Of a stretch of 64,000 nucleotides of DNA, positions 16,805-26,050 are shown one piece after another. A program made the position numbers and the translations under genes. Within the stretch, counting starts at the first letter, position 1, and every line of letters starts with the position of its first letter. This stretch comes from Allokutzneria oryzae (GTDB lineage: Bacteria; Actinomycetota; Actinomycetes; Mycobacteriales; Pseudonocardiaceae). The notes beneath the pieces were generated by a model. The model was not told where the DNA came from and made no database searches. It worked only from the letters and a program-made list of their open reading frames with translations. The stretch covers positions 62,001 to 126,000 of the forward strand of contig NZ_JBHLZU010000009.1 in NCBI RefSeq assembly GCF_042429765.1. The letters run 5' to 3'.

Positions 16805-17746
16805 TCAGCGCTCCTGGGCCTGCTCGTGGAGGGAACGGGCCACGGCGTCCAGCTTCGGGCCGGAGAGGTCGGCGGTCATGAGATCGCCGGTCTCCTCGTC
16901 CACCCGCACCGTCCCCCTGCTGGTGACGGAGAAGATCGTGCCGGTGCCGGTGCGGGCGTCGAAGTCCGCGAACCAGGGACCACCGCTCGCGCCACTGGCC
17001 ATGTCGCAGAGAGTGGTCCACTCCTCCGTCGGAGGCTTGTACGTGGCGTCGAGATCGCACCACAGCAGCGATTCCCCGTGTGCCAGCTTGGATCCCGGGT
17101 AGCCGAACATGGCGGTCCTTCCCGCCGCGGTCCGGTCGAAGGTGATCCGCTGCGACCCCGCCGCGTCGGTGAGGTGCGTGCCGTTGGCCTGGTCGAAGAC
17201 CACCATGGCGACATCGGGCGAGCTGTGCTCGGTGTAGGACTTGGGCAGCAGGAAAGCCCGAGCCGCGTACACGCCGTGCGGGCGGTTTCCGTTGGCATAG
17301 CCCGGAACGAACACCAGGTTCTTCACCTGGATCTGCTCACCGGCGCGGGTCTGTCCCGGCCAGACGCAGTGAGCGGCGGTGACCGCGACGTCCTTGTTCC
17401 CGCTGCGCACGGCCGTGGCCGTGCACCAGGAGTCGTTGGTCGGCGCCTGTCTACCCGGCTCCTGGGTGACGAACAGCCGCCCGACGCCCTTCGGGGCTTG
17501 TCCCGCCCACGGGCTCGCCACTCTTTCGGGACGCTCGGTGGGGTCGGCTCCGGTCCGGCTCATCCGCTCCGGGGTCCAGTAGTCCAGCGCGGCGGCGCGA
17601 TCAGACGAGTTGATATCCGTGACGAGGGTGTCGGTCGCGGGTGCGGCGGCGTGAGCAGGTGCAGCCGCACCGACCACCACGGCAGCCAACAGCGCGGGCA
17701 CCAGCCAGGACCTCACGCGTCGACGGTCCACAGAAGAACGTGACAT
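16805..17746 (-). CDS. Secreted trypsin-like serine endopeptidase
   Basis: 313 residues with a Sec signal peptide (RRRVRSW, a hydrophobic core, cleavage after AHAAA near residue 35), then a chymotrypsin-fold protease. The triad is readable as His126 in TAAHC, Asp178 in SSPDVAMVVF and Ser254 in GASGGPW. Cys pairs flank the His and Ser loops. It resembles the V8/glutamyl-endopeptidase-like secreted proteases of actinomycetes. Residues 36-105 are probably a propeptide. The start was moved to ATG 17746 because upstream residues do not fit a signal peptide. It ends 33 bases from the convergent SDR gene. Confidence 0.85.
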   Translation of the reverse strand: MSRSSVDRRRVRSWLVPALLAAVVVGAAAPAHAAAPATDTLVTDINSSDRAAALDYWTPERMSRTGADPTERPERVASPWAGQAPKGVGRLFVTQEPGRQAPTNDSWCTATAVRSGNKDVAVTAAHCVWPGQTRAGEQIQVKNLVFVPGYANGNRPHGVYAARAFLLPKSYTEHSSPDVAMVVFDQANGTHLTDAAGSQRITFDRTAAGRTAMFGYPGSKLAHGESLLWCDLDATYKPPTEEWTTLCDMASGASGGPWFADFDARTGTGTIFSVTSRGTVRVDEETGDLMTADLSGPKLDAVARSLHEQAQER

Positions 17747-17946
17747 ATCTACGAGACGCGCCACCCCGGACGTGAGTTGCTCTCGTTGCCCAACGGATGA
17801 TCTGTCCTTAATGGACTGTCCTCTGTGACCGGACCGACACGGAGCGAAACTTGGCCAAGCCCTTACCCAGGGCTGTACTCGCCCTGTCCTGGTGCTACCT
17901 CGCGCGCTCGAAAGTGGTGTCAAGCCCATGAACGAGCAGCGAGGAG

Positions 17947-18489
17947 ATGGCGATGAGCACGCACAAGGGAATGCGGATCGCGGCGGTTATGACCGCACTG
18001 CTGGCCACTACGGCGGTCACCGCGTTCGCCGGAACGGCGGCCGCACAGACCCCGCAGCAGGCCGCGACCACCGTGGGCATCGAGATCGGGCTGGCGAAGA
18101 AGCCGGTTCGACAGGAGATCGCCGCGCTGTTCGAGCGGTGGAACGCCGCGCTGGCCACCGGCAGGCCGGATGCCGTCGCCGACCTCTACGCCCCGAACGC
18201 GGTGCTGTTACCCACCGTCTCCAACGAGGTCCGCACCGACCGGCGCGCCATCGTCGACTACTTCGAGACCTTCCTGCCCAAGAAGCCCAGCGGCCGAATC
18301 CTCAGCTCCACGATCACCGTCCTGGACAACAACACCGCGGCGAACAACGGGACCTACCGCTTCGGCTTCGCCGACGGCACCACTGTGGACGCTCGGTTCA
18401 CCTACGTGTACGAGAAGATCAACGGCACGTGGCTCATCGTCACCCACCACTCCTCGGCGATGCCGGAGAAGGGGCGAGCCTCAGAGTGA
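17947..18489 (+). CDS. Secreted SgcJ/EcaC-type SnoaL-like protein
   Basis: 180 residues. A signal peptide (about 1-32, ending in GTAAA) precedes a cone-shaped NTF2/SnoaL fold (EIAALFERWNAALATGRPDAVADLYAPNAVLLPT ... TYVYEKINGTWLIVTHHSSAMPE), the pattern of the SgcJ/EcaC family. Family members are often annotated as oxidoreductase-like, but most have no proven reaction. GAGGAG precedes the ATG. Its 3' end overlaps the convergent histidine kinase gene by 50 bases. A perfect palindrome CTTGGCCAAG at 17850-17859 lies in the 200-base divergent gap with the protease gene. Confidence 0.8.
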   Translation: MAMSTHKGMRIAAVMTALLATTAVTAFAGTAAAQTPQQAATTVGIEIGLAKKPVRQEIAALFERWNAALATGRPDAVADLYAPNAVLLPTVSNEVRTDRRAIVDYFETFLPKKPSGRILSSTITVLDNNTAANNGTYRFGFADGTTVDARFTYVYEKINGTWLIVTHHSSAMPEKGRASE

Positions 18490-19777
18490 TCCACACGGCG
18501 AGTCCGCCGCCGGGGGCGGCCGCCAGGCGCACGCTCCCGGCGTTGTCGGCGACCAGCTGCTTCACGATCGCCAGGCCAAGACCCGAACCGCCACGGCCGG
18601 TCAGCCCCTGACCGCGCCAGAACCGGTCGAAGGCCCTGGCACGCTCCTGTTCGGACAGACCGGGCCCCTGGTCGAGCACCACCAGGGTCACCCGGTCGCC
18701 GTCGGCGGTGGCGCTGACGGTGATCACGCCGCCCTCCGGGGAGACCTCAAGGGCGTTGGACAGCACGTTGTCCAGCACCTGCTCAAGGTGCCCCGGCCCG
18801 GCCAGCACCCGCAGGCCCTCCTCCAGCGGCTCGGCCACCAGGCGCACCGCGCGCTCGGCCGCCACCGGCGACCACACCTCGAACCGGCCCCGGACCAGCT
18901 CGGCCACCCCGACCGGTTCCGGCGCGGCCACCAGCCCCTCCGCCTTCGCCAGCGCGAGCAGACCGTTGGCCAGCCTGCTCATCCGGACCACCTCGGCGGT
19001 GGCGGTCTCCACGTCCTCGCGGGTCAGCTCGTCGGACACCTCGTCGGCGATGTTGTCCAGCGACAGCCGCAACGCGGTCAGCGGGGTGCGCAGCTGGTGC
19101 GAGGCGTCTGCGACGAACGCCCGCTGCGCGTCGACCAGGGTGCCGATCCGCAGTGCCCCGGCGTTGAGGGTGCGCGCCAGTGTGCGGGTCTCCGGTGGGC
19201 CGGTCTCGGTGGACCGGGCGGTGAGGTCGCCGTCGCCGAAACGCGCGGCCATCGTGGTGAGCCCCCGCAGCGGACGGGTCAGCCGCCGCGCGACGAGCAC
19301 CCCCGCCGCGGCCGCCAGGACCAGCACCCCGACCGCCAGCGCCGCCCGGAACCCCCAGATCTGCCACAACCTCCGCTCCAGCGGCGCGGCCGGGTAGCTG
19401 ACCCGCACCGCACCGGCCACCACGCCGTCGGCGGTGCGTGCCGGGACGACGAGCACCAGGGCGTCCGCGTTCAGCACAGGGGAATGCGTCCACAGCGCGG
19501 AACGCGTCCCGGCACGAGCCTCCGGTGATCCGGCGGGCAGCAGCTCGATCCGCCCCGGCGTCTGCTGCTCGTACGCCAGCACGAGCCGGTCCAGCGCCTG
19601 CCGCGACGGCTCGTCACCGGCGGCGAGCAACAGCGCGACCGTGTCGGCCTCCCGGCTCACGGACAGTTCGAGATCGCCCTCCAGCTGGTCGGTGAGCGTG
19701 AAGGCGACGGGCACGGTGAAGCCGATGATGGCCAGGGCGACGAGCACGACGTAGCTCGCGACCAGCTGGCGGACCAC
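18440..19777 (-). CDS. EnvZ/OmpR-type sensor histidine kinase
   Basis: 445 residues with two transmembrane helices (about 6-28 and 155-180) flanking an extracytoplasmic sensor, then HAMP (VARRLTRPLRGLTTMAARFGDGDL), a HisKA helix with the phospho-acceptor His in ASHQLRTPLTALRLSLD and a HATPase (LDNVLSNALEVSPEGG, DQGPGLSEQERARAFDRFWRG, GSGLGLAIVKQL). It follows its response regulator gene with a one-base overlap. The signal is unknown. Confidence 0.92.
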   Translation of the reverse strand: MVRQLVASYVVLVALAIIGFTVPVAFTLTDQLEGDLELSVSREADTVALLLAAGDEPSRQALDRLVLAYEQQTPGRIELLPAGSPEARAGTRSALWTHSPVLNADALVLVVPARTADGVVAGAVRVSYPAAPLERRLWQIWGFRAALAVGVLVLAAAAGVLVARRLTRPLRGLTTMAARFGDGDLTARSTETGPPETRTLARTLNAGALRIGTLVDAQRAFVADASHQLRTPLTALRLSLDNIADEVSDELTREDVETATAEVVRMSRLANGLLALAKAEGLVAAPEPVGVAELVRGRFEVWSPVAAERAVRLVAEPLEEGLRVLAGPGHLEQVLDNVLSNALEVSPEGGVITVSATADGDRVTLVVLDQGPGLSEQERARAFDRFWRGQGLTGRGGSGLGLAIVKQLVADNAGSVRLAAAPGGGLAVWITLRLAPSPASPRSGG

Positions 19778-20439
19778 TACGACACGACCAGACGGAAGCC
19801 GACACCACGCACGGTCTCGATGGTGAGGGCGCCGGGGAACTTCCGTCGCAGCGCGCCGACGTGCACGTCCAGGGTCTTGGTCGGCCCGAACCAGTTGGCG
19901 TCCCAGACCGCTTCCATGATCTGCTCCCTGGTGAACACCGCCCCCGGCTCCTCGGTGAGGAAGGCGAGCAGGTCGTACTCCTTGGGCGTCAGCAAGACCT
20001 CGGCGTCCTCCAGGTAGGCCCGGCGGCCGCGGCGGTCCAGCGCGAGCAGGCCGTAGCGGTCAGGGGCCGCCTGCTCGGCCGGTTCGGCGGAGCGGACCCG
20101 GCGCAGCACCGCCCGCATCCGGGCGATCACCTCCCGTACCCCGAACGGCTTGGAGACGTAGTCGTCCGCGCCGATCTCCAGGCCGACAACCCGGTCCACC
20201 TCGTCGCTGCGCGCGCTGATCACGATGATCGGCACCTCGCTCCTGGCACGCAGCTCCCGGCAGACGTCGAGCCCGTCGGTGTCGGGCAGGCCGAGGTCGA
20301 GCAGCACCAACCCCGCCTCGGGCGCCGCCAGCGCCTCCGCGCCGGTGCGCACCCAGTCGACCTCGAAGCCGTAGCGGCACAGGCCACGACGCAGCGACTC
20401 GGCGATCGGTTCGTCGTCCTCAACCAGCAGCACTCGCAC
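19777..20439 (-). CDS. OmpR-type response regulator
   Basis: 220 residues. The receiver domain has LLVEDDEPIAES, the phospho-acceptor Asp in LVLLDLGLPDTDG and Lys in DYVSKPFG. The C-terminal winged helix contains LTPKEYDLLAFLTEEPGAVFTREQIMEAVW and KTLDVHVGALRRK. It is the first gene of a two-gene operon with the downstream kinase. The promoter must lie in the 69 bases to the P450 gene end, where a 12-bp palindrome sits. Target genes are unknown. The neighbouring P450/glycosyltransferase pair is an obvious candidate. Confidence 0.93.
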   Translation of the reverse strand: MRVLLVEDDEPIAESLRRGLCRYGFEVDWVRTGAEALAAPEAGLVLLDLGLPDTDGLDVCRELRARSEVPIIVISARSDEVDRVVGLEIGADDYVSKPFGVREVIARMRAVLRRVRSAEPAEQAAPDRYGLLALDRRGRRAYLEDAEVLLTPKEYDLLAFLTEEPGAVFTREQIMEAVWDANWFGPTKTLDVHVGALRRKFPGALTIETVRGVGFRLVVS

Positions 20440-20475
20440 CGGGGCATCCTCGCACCGCCAACCCAGGAACGCGTG

Positions 20476-20487
20476 TCAACCGGTTGA
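20476..20487. promoter_or_regulatory. Perfect palindrome upstream of the response regulator
   Basis: TCAACCGGTTGA, a 12-bp perfect dyad, lies 37 bases upstream of the response regulator start and just past the P450 stop. It is a possible operator, or part of the P450 terminator. Confidence 0.35.
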
Positions 20488-20508
20488 GCGAGCGCAACGC
20501 CGGCGCGG

Positions 20509-21804
20509 TCACCGCACTGGGATCAGGCGGGCGGAGACGGGCATGGTGGTCATGCCGCGGATGTTGCGGGTGCGCTTGTAGCGGACCGGACCGGCGAGGC
20601 TCAGCCCTGGGATGCGCTGGAACAGGCGGCGCAGCGCGATCTCCGCCTCCATCCGCGCCAGTCCCGCGCCGAGGCAGAAGTGGATGCCCGCGGAGAACGA
20701 CAGGTGCTCGCGGCTGTTGGGCCGGGCGGCGTCGAAGCGGTGCGGGTCGGTGAAGACCTCCGGGTCGCGGTTGGCTCCCGCGAGCAGCAGCACAACCGGC
20801 GTGTCGGCGGGCAGCTCCTTTCCGCACAGTGACAGCGGTTCGCGGGTGAAGCGCAGGGCGAACTGGACGGGCGGCTCGACCCGCAGCACCTCCTCGACCA
20901 CCCCGCGAGCCGTCGAGGGGTCGTCCAGCATGCGCTGCTTCTGCGCCGGGTCGTTGAGCAGGTTGAGGGTGCCGCCGCCGATCAGGTTCACCGTCGTCTC
21001 GTAGCCCGCGACGAACAGCAGCCCGGCCAGCGCAACGACGTCGTCGCGGTGCAGCGGCTCCCCTGCCAGCTCGGCGCGCACCAACCCGCTGATCACGTCG
21101 TCACCAGGACGCTTGCGCCGCAACAGGATCAGGTCGTCGAAGAACGCGGTCATCTCGGAGAGGGCCCTGCGCACCGCGTGCCGTTCGCCGAGGGTCCTGA
21201 TCCCGTCGAGGGTGCCCGCGAGGACGGAGCCCCAGCGGCTGAAGTCGGCGTGCCGGTCGTCGGGGATGCCGAACAGGTCGCAGACGACCTTGGTGGGCAC
21301 GCGCACCGCGAAGTCGCTGACGAGGTCGAAGCTCGCGCGGTAGACGGCGTGGTCGAGGAACTCGTCGACGATCCGCTCGATGCTTTCTTCCCTGTCCCGC
21401 AACGCTCTCGGCGTGAACCACGGCGCGACGAGCGCGCGCAGCTCGGTGTGCCGGGGTGGGTTCATGGTCAGCAGCGAGTGCTCCATCGGGTGCCGCAGTC
21501 GTGTCTCGTCGCCGGGGTGGACGTTCCAGTCCACTCCGACGTGGTCGACGGCGGGCTCGACGCGGAAGCGGGAGTCGCGCAGCACCGAGCTGACCACGGA
21601 GTGCTTCGCAGTCAGGTACAGCCCCAAGGGGTGTCTGCTGAGGTCTCCGCGCTCGCGAATCCTTTCGTAGAGCGGATAGGGGTCGTCGAGCGCTCGCAGG
21701 CCGAGCACCTTCGCCACCGGGTCGCCCGTCGCGGCCAGCGCGCGGACGGTCGCGCGCATCCCCAGCATCTTCGCGCCGAGCCGCAGTTCCCTTGCCAGTC
21801 CCAT
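20509..21804 (-). CDS. Cytochrome P450
   Basis: A 431-residue bacterial class I P450. The I-helix oxygen-binding motif is AGLLFVAGYETTVNL, the ExxR helix is VVEEVLRVEPPVQF..R, and the heme loop is FSAGIHFCLGAG with the thiolate Cys near residue 375. It hydroxylates or epoxidises an unknown substrate and needs ferredoxin and reductase, which are not encoded nearby. The long N-terminal extension of the open frame belongs to the glycosyltransferase region. ATG 21804, with GAGGTCC-like bases just upstream, is the natural start. It follows the glycosyltransferase gene by 14 bases, so the two form an operon. Confidence 0.92.
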   Translation of the reverse strand: MGLARELRLGAKMLGMRATVRALAATGDPVAKVLGLRALDDPYPLYERIRERGDLSRHPLGLYLTAKHSVVSSVLRDSRFRVEPAVDHVGVDWNVHPGDETRLRHPMEHSLLTMNPPRHTELRALVAPWFTPRALRDREESIERIVDEFLDHAVYRASFDLVSDFAVRVPTKVVCDLFGIPDDRHADFSRWGSVLAGTLDGIRTLGERHAVRRALSEMTAFFDDLILLRRKRPGDDVISGLVRAELAGEPLHRDDVVALAGLLFVAGYETTVNLIGGGTLNLLNDPAQKQRMLDDPSTARGVVEEVLRVEPPVQFALRFTREPLSLCGKELPADTPVVLLLAGANRDPEVFTDPHRFDAARPNSREHLSFSAGIHFCLGAGLARMEAEIALRRLFQRIPGLSLAGPVRYKRTRNIRGMTTMPVSARLIPVR

Positions 21805-21818
21805 GGAGGTCCTCTCGG

Positions 21819-23075
21819 TCAGGTGGTGCGCGCGGGCAGCCGGTCGATCGCGGCCAGCGCCCGCCCGGCCCCGTCCTCGACCGCGATCCGCCCGGCCAGC
21901 TCCCGTGCTCGGCGGCCGTGGGCGGGCTCGGCGAGGGCCAGCCGGATCGCCTCCGCCAGCCGCCGCGCGGTGAGCTTGCGGTACGGCACCGGCTTGGGGC
22001 CCGCACCGAGCGAAGCGACCCGCGCGGCCCAGAACGGCTGATCGGTGATCACCGGGACGCCGACGGTCGGCACCCCCGCGCGCAGTCCTGCCGCCGTCGT
22101 GCCCGCGCCGCAGTGGTGCACGACAGCGGCCGTCCTCGGGAACAGCCACTCGTGCGGCGCTTCCCCGATCGTGATCACATCACTGTCCTCAATGGACAGA
22201 TCGGCCCAGCCTGCCTGGACGACGCCGCGCACCCCTGCCATGCGCAGCGCGGTGCGGACGACCTCGTTGAGGCGTGCGGAGTCCCCTGGGTTGCGGCTGC
22301 CGAAGCCGACGTACACCGGCGGCGGGCCCGCGGCGAGGAAGTCGGTGAGCCGCCGCGGCGGAGTCCACGCGGGGTCCACGTGCGGCCACCAGAACCCGGT
22401 GACCTCCATTCCTTCCCGCCAGTCCGAGGGGCGCGGCACCACCGACGGGCTGAACCCGTGCAGCACCGGCCATCGCCGCTCGGCCCACTCGCGGCGCAGC
22501 TCGGCGGGCCGCTTCGGCGGCAGCCCGACCTTCCGGCGCAGCTCGGTGGTGGTGGCGTCGAACAGGCGGCCGATGGCGACGCCGGTCAGCTCCGAGACGG
22601 CGCGGTTGCCCAGCCTGCCGAGGGACCTGCCCGCCGTCGCCAGCGGCGGGACCGCACCGGTCGGCAGGATCGACTGGAGGAAGACCCCCATGCTCGGGAT
22701 GCCCATCCCCTCGGCGATCTGGTAGCCCAGCAACGCCGAACCGGACAGCAGCAGCAGGTCCGCGCCCTGCCGCGCCGCGGCGAGCATGCCGTCGTTGAGC
22801 TCGCGCGACTCCTCGGCGAGCATGCTCAGGTAGCGGCCGATGCTCATCGCGCCACCCGCCCCGCCCTGCCAGCGCCTGCCCTTCTCCGTCGCCGCGGCGC
22901 TCCTGGGGTCGCCGGGCAGCACGCGGAACTCCAGCCCGGCGGCCAGGACCTGCGGCGCGAACCGCTCGGCCGCGGCGACCGCGACACCGTGCCCCGCCTC
23001 GCGCAGCCGCGCGCCGAGCCCGGTGTACGGGGCGACGTCCCCCTGGGAGCCCACGGCGAGGATCAGAATTCGCAT
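21819..23075 (-). CDS. GT1 glycosyltransferase (MGT/sterol-glucosyltransferase type)
   Basis: 418 residues with the GT-B fold. The N-terminus MRILILAVGSQGDVAPYTGL is the acceptor-side signature of the UGT/erythromycin-type family. The C-terminal nucleotide-sugar site is HHCGAGTTAAGLRAGVPTVGVP followed by DQPFWAARV. It transfers a sugar from an NDP-sugar to a lipophilic aglycone, as in antibiotic and sterol glycosyltransferases. No NDP-sugar genes are near, so a common sugar such as glucose is likely. It is divergent from the big operon starting at 23408 and co-transcribed with the P450, which suggests late tailoring of the same product. Confidence 0.9.
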   Translation of the reverse strand: MRILILAVGSQGDVAPYTGLGARLREAGHGVAVAAAERFAPQVLAAGLEFRVLPGDPRSAAATEKGRRWQGGAGGAMSIGRYLSMLAEESRELNDGMLAAARQGADLLLLSGSALLGYQIAEGMGIPSMGVFLQSILPTGAVPPLATAGRSLGRLGNRAVSELTGVAIGRLFDATTTELRRKVGLPPKRPAELRREWAERRWPVLHGFSPSVVPRPSDWREGMEVTGFWWPHVDPAWTPPRRLTDFLAAGPPPVYVGFGSRNPGDSARLNEVVRTALRMAGVRGVVQAGWADLSIEDSDVITIGEAPHEWLFPRTAAVVHHCGAGTTAAGLRAGVPTVGVPVITDQPFWAARVASLGAGPKPVPYRKLTARRLAEAIRLALAEPAHGRRARELAGRIAVEDGAGRALAAIDRLPARTT

Positions 23076-23223
23076 AACGCGGATGGTGCCATTCCGAAAG
23101 CGCCCACAACAGGAACCAAGGGGGCGGCCAAACAGATTCGAACACTTTCAGACACCGCCACTGGATGATCCCCGCAAAAATGATGACCCGCCGGACACCG
23201 AAGCAGTCAAAAGCCCCATCTGG

Positions 23224-23280
23224 ACCCCTACCAGACATCCTTCACGACATAGGGGTACCCCTGGCCTGGGCATTTTGCTA
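23224..23280 (+). promoter_or_regulatory. Candidate operator/promoter of the 13-kb operon
   Basis: In the 332-base divergent gap, ACCCCTA (23224-23230) is followed by the perfect palindrome AGGGGTACCCCT (23251-23262), giving three copies of one hexamer in alternating orientation. TTGCTAGCG at 23276 onward resembles an actinobacterial -10 region. The leader to ATG 23408 then runs about 120 bases and contains two CGCCCGTCG copies. The rest of the gap shows no gene. Confidence 0.45.
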
Positions 23281-23407
23281 GCGTCCTCTCCCATCGCCTC
23301 GACCGGGCTGGGGAGCCCGAAGAGTGCGGTATTCACCCCCTCCTAATCGTGCGCCCGTCGCACACAATGCCGCCCGTCGGCATTACCACAACCGGAGGAA
23401 CAATTTC

Positions 23408-26050
23408 ATGCACGTACTGACGAGCGAAACCTACTCGGGGGAGAAGGGTCGACTCGCCGGTGCGAAGGCTCGCAACCTGCACGAGCTGACCCGTGGGGGC
23501 GTCGACGTTCCCGCGTGGTCCGTGCTCGGGCTTGACGTCTTCGCCGCGTTCCTGCGCGGCGGGGGGCTCGACCGCGAGCTGACCGCACTGCTGTCAGAGA
23601 CGGCCCTGGACAACGCCGGCGAACAGGCACGCCTGATCGCCGAGCTGATAGAGGGGGCCGACCTTCCTGGGGAGGTCGGCGAGCTGATCGAGCGCGCACT
23701 GGGGGACGTGGGCGCGGAACGGGTCGCGGTGCGGTCCTCGGGGGCCGAGGAGGACGGCGCGGAGTTCTCCTTCGCGGGCCAGTTCTCCTCCTACCTCAAC
23801 GTGATCGGCCCCGACGACGCGAAGGAGCGCGTCAAGGGCTGCTGGGCGTCGGCGTTCTCCGAGCGCTCCCTGCACTACCGCCTGCGCAACGGCCTCCCGC
23901 TGCGCGCCGACGGCGTCGCGGTGATCATCCAGGCGATGGTCCCCGCCGAGCGCAGCGGCGTGCTGTTCACCGCGAACCCGGTCACCGGCTCGCGCGGGCA
24001 GTACGTGATCAGCTCCGCGTACGGGCTGGGAGAGGGCCTGGTCTCCGGGGCGGTGGACGCCGACACGGTGCTGGTCGACGCCGCCAACGGCGCGGTCGTG
24101 GAGACCGTCATCGGCGACAAACAGGAGCGTTACCACTCCTCGGCCGACGCCTCCGGCTACGTGGTCAGCGCGGTGGACCCCGCTGACCGGGAGGCGCTTT
24201 CCCTGTCGCAGGAGGACATCACGCGGCTGCACGCTGTTGGTCGGCGGATCGCGGAGCTGTTCGGCGGCCCGCAGGACATCGAGTGGGCCATCTCCGCTGG
24301 CCGGCTCTGGATCCTCCAGAGCAGGCCGATCACCTCGCCGCTGGCGGAGGTTCCCACCGGCGAGCGCCGGATCTGGGACAACTCGAACATCATCGAGAGC
24401 TTCAGCGGGATCGTCTCGCCGCTGACCTACAGCTTCGCCTCCAGCGTCTACGGCAAGGTCTACCGGCACTACGCGATAGCGCTGGGGGTGCCGTCGGCCG
24501 AGCTGCGGCAGATGGACGAGTGGCTGCCCACCATGCTCGGCCACTTCCACGGCCGGGTCTACTACAACCTGCTGCACTGGTACCGGATGGTGCGGCTGGC
24601 CCCCGGATACCGGCTCAACCGCAAGGTGCTGGAGGTCTCCCTCGGCGTCGAGGAGTCGCTCGACGACGAGCTGGCGGAGACGCTGCACCCCTACACTCCA
24701 CGCGCACTCGTCCGGGCACGGACCACTTTCGGCTTCACCAAGCGGTTTCTGGGGATGCACCGGTCGGTGGACGGCTTCCTGCGGTACTTCTACGACGCGT
24801 ACCAGGTCTTCGACAACGTCGACTACGACGCGCTGCCGGGCGAGGAGGTCTACCGGCGCTTCCGGGCGCTGGAACGGGACCTGATCGAGAAGTGGGGCCC
24901 GATGATGGCCCTGGACGCCTCGATCCTGCTCTCGTTCGGCACCCTCTACCTGCTGACCAAGCGCTGGCTGCCGGACGCGCCGGAGTGGTTCAACTGGGCA
25001 GTGGCCAACCCGGGGTCCACTGTGGAGTCCGCGGAGCCGGTCAGGGCGCTCGCCGCGCTCGCGGCTTCCGTCCGGGCCGACCCCGAGCTGCGGGAGATCG
25101 TCGAGAACACCGCCCCGGAGGAGACCGGCAAGGCGTTGGCGGACGCCGGGCACACCGAGTTCCTCGCGGCGATCGAGGACTACGTGTCCCGCTACGGCTA
25201 CCGCAGCCTGGACGAGCTGAAGCTCGAAGTGCCGGACCTGCGCGAGGAACCCGCGACGTTGTACGTGATGCTGCGCGAGGCTCTGCCCGAGGTCAGCACC
25301 GCACAGCCGGAGCAGGCTCAGTCCTATTTGGACAAGAACCTGCGCGGTCCGCGACGGTGGGTCTACGAGATCGTGCGCCGCAAGACCAGCACCTGCCTCG
25401 CTGACCGGGAGCGCCTGCGGTTCGCCCGCACGCGTGCGTTCGGCTCCGCGAAGCGGATGTTGCGGGCGATGGGCCGCGACCTGGCGCGCAACGGCATGCT
25501 CGACGACTGGCGGGATGTGTTCTTCCTACGCCTCGAAGAGCTGCGCGGCACCTATGAGGGGACCATCGCGCACGCGGAGCTGAAGCACCTCGTTTCGCTG
25601 CGGCGCAAGCAACAGGACGAGGACGCGAAGCTGGTCGCCCCGTCGCGGTTCACCACCTTCGGTACGCCGGGCAACCTGGAGCAGGCAGGGTGGTCCTCGC
25701 GGCACACGGGGCCCAGCGGCAAGAAGGAGTTCCGTGGAACTCCCTCCTCCCCCGGGGTCGTCGAGGGCCGCGCCGTGGTGACCGACGCTCCGCGTGACGT
25801 GGACGGCGGGATCCTGCTGACCTACCGCACCGATCCGGGTTGGGTGGCCACGCTGCCCACGGCGTCGGCGCTGGTGATCGAGCGCGGCAGCCCGTTGACG
25901 CACGTGGCGATCGTGGCTCGGGAGCTGGGGATCCCGACCGTGGTCCAGGTCAAGAACATCACCAGGGAGATCGAGACCGGAATGCGGATCCGGCTCGACG
26001 GCGGCGCGGGAACGATCACCGTCCTGTCCCCGGGAGGCGACGATGAGTGA
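23408..26050 (+). CDS. PEP-synthase-like phosphotransferase (PPDK_N plus swivelling His domain)
   Basis: 880 residues. An N-terminal ATP-grasp pyruvate/PEP-binding domain (AGAKARNLHELTRGGVDVP, VRSSGAEEDGAEFSFAGQFSSYLNV, GVLFTANPVTG, VISSAYGLGEGLVSG, IEWAISAGRLWILQSRPI) is followed by a roughly 400-residue helical middle. The C-terminal mobile domain carries the phospho-carrier His near residue 830 (RGSPLTHVAIVARELGIPTVV). It lacks the C-terminal PEP/pyruvate barrel of true PEP synthase and is laid out like rifampin phosphotransferase. It would move a phosphate from ATP via the His to an acceptor, perhaps the cluster product. GGAGG precedes the ATG. It overlaps the next gene by eight bases. 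Confidence 0.85.
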   Translation: MHVLTSETYSGEKGRLAGAKARNLHELTRGGVDVPAWSVLGLDVFAAFLRGGGLDRELTALLSETALDNAGEQARLIAELIEGADLPGEVGELIERALGDVGAERVAVRSSGAEEDGAEFSFAGQFSSYLNVIGPDDAKERVKGCWASAFSERSLHYRLRNGLPLRADGVAVIIQAMVPAERSGVLFTANPVTGSRGQYVISSAYGLGEGLVSGAVDADTVLVDAANGAVVETVIGDKQERYHSSADASGYVVSAVDPADREALSLSQEDITRLHAVGRRIAELFGGPQDIEWAISAGRLWILQSRPITSPLAEVPTGERRIWDNSNIIESFSGIVSPLTYSFASSVYGKVYRHYAIALGVPSAELRQMDEWLPTMLGHFHGRVYYNLLHWYRMVRLAPGYRLNRKVLEVSLGVEESLDDELAETLHPYTPRALVRARTTFGFTKRFLGMHRSVDGFLRYFYDAYQVFDNVDYDALPGEEVYRRFRALERDLIEKWGPMMALDASILLSFGTLYLLTKRWLPDAPEWFNWAVANPGSTVESAEPVRALAALAASVRADPELREIVENTAPEETGKALADAGHTEFLAAIEDYVSRYGYRSLDELKLEVPDLREEPATLYVMLREALPEVSTAQPEQAQSYLDKNLRGPRRWVYEIVRRKTSTCLADRERLRFARTRAFGSAKRMLRAMGRDLARNGMLDDWRDVFFLRLEELRGTYEGTIAHAELKHLVSLRRKQQDEDAKLVAPSRFTTFGTPGNLEQAGWSSRHTGPSGKKEFRGTPSSPGVVEGRAVVTDAPRDVDGGILLTYRTDPGWVATLPTASALVIERGSPLTHVAIVARELGIPTVVQVKNITREIETGMRIRLDGGAGTITVLSPGGDDE

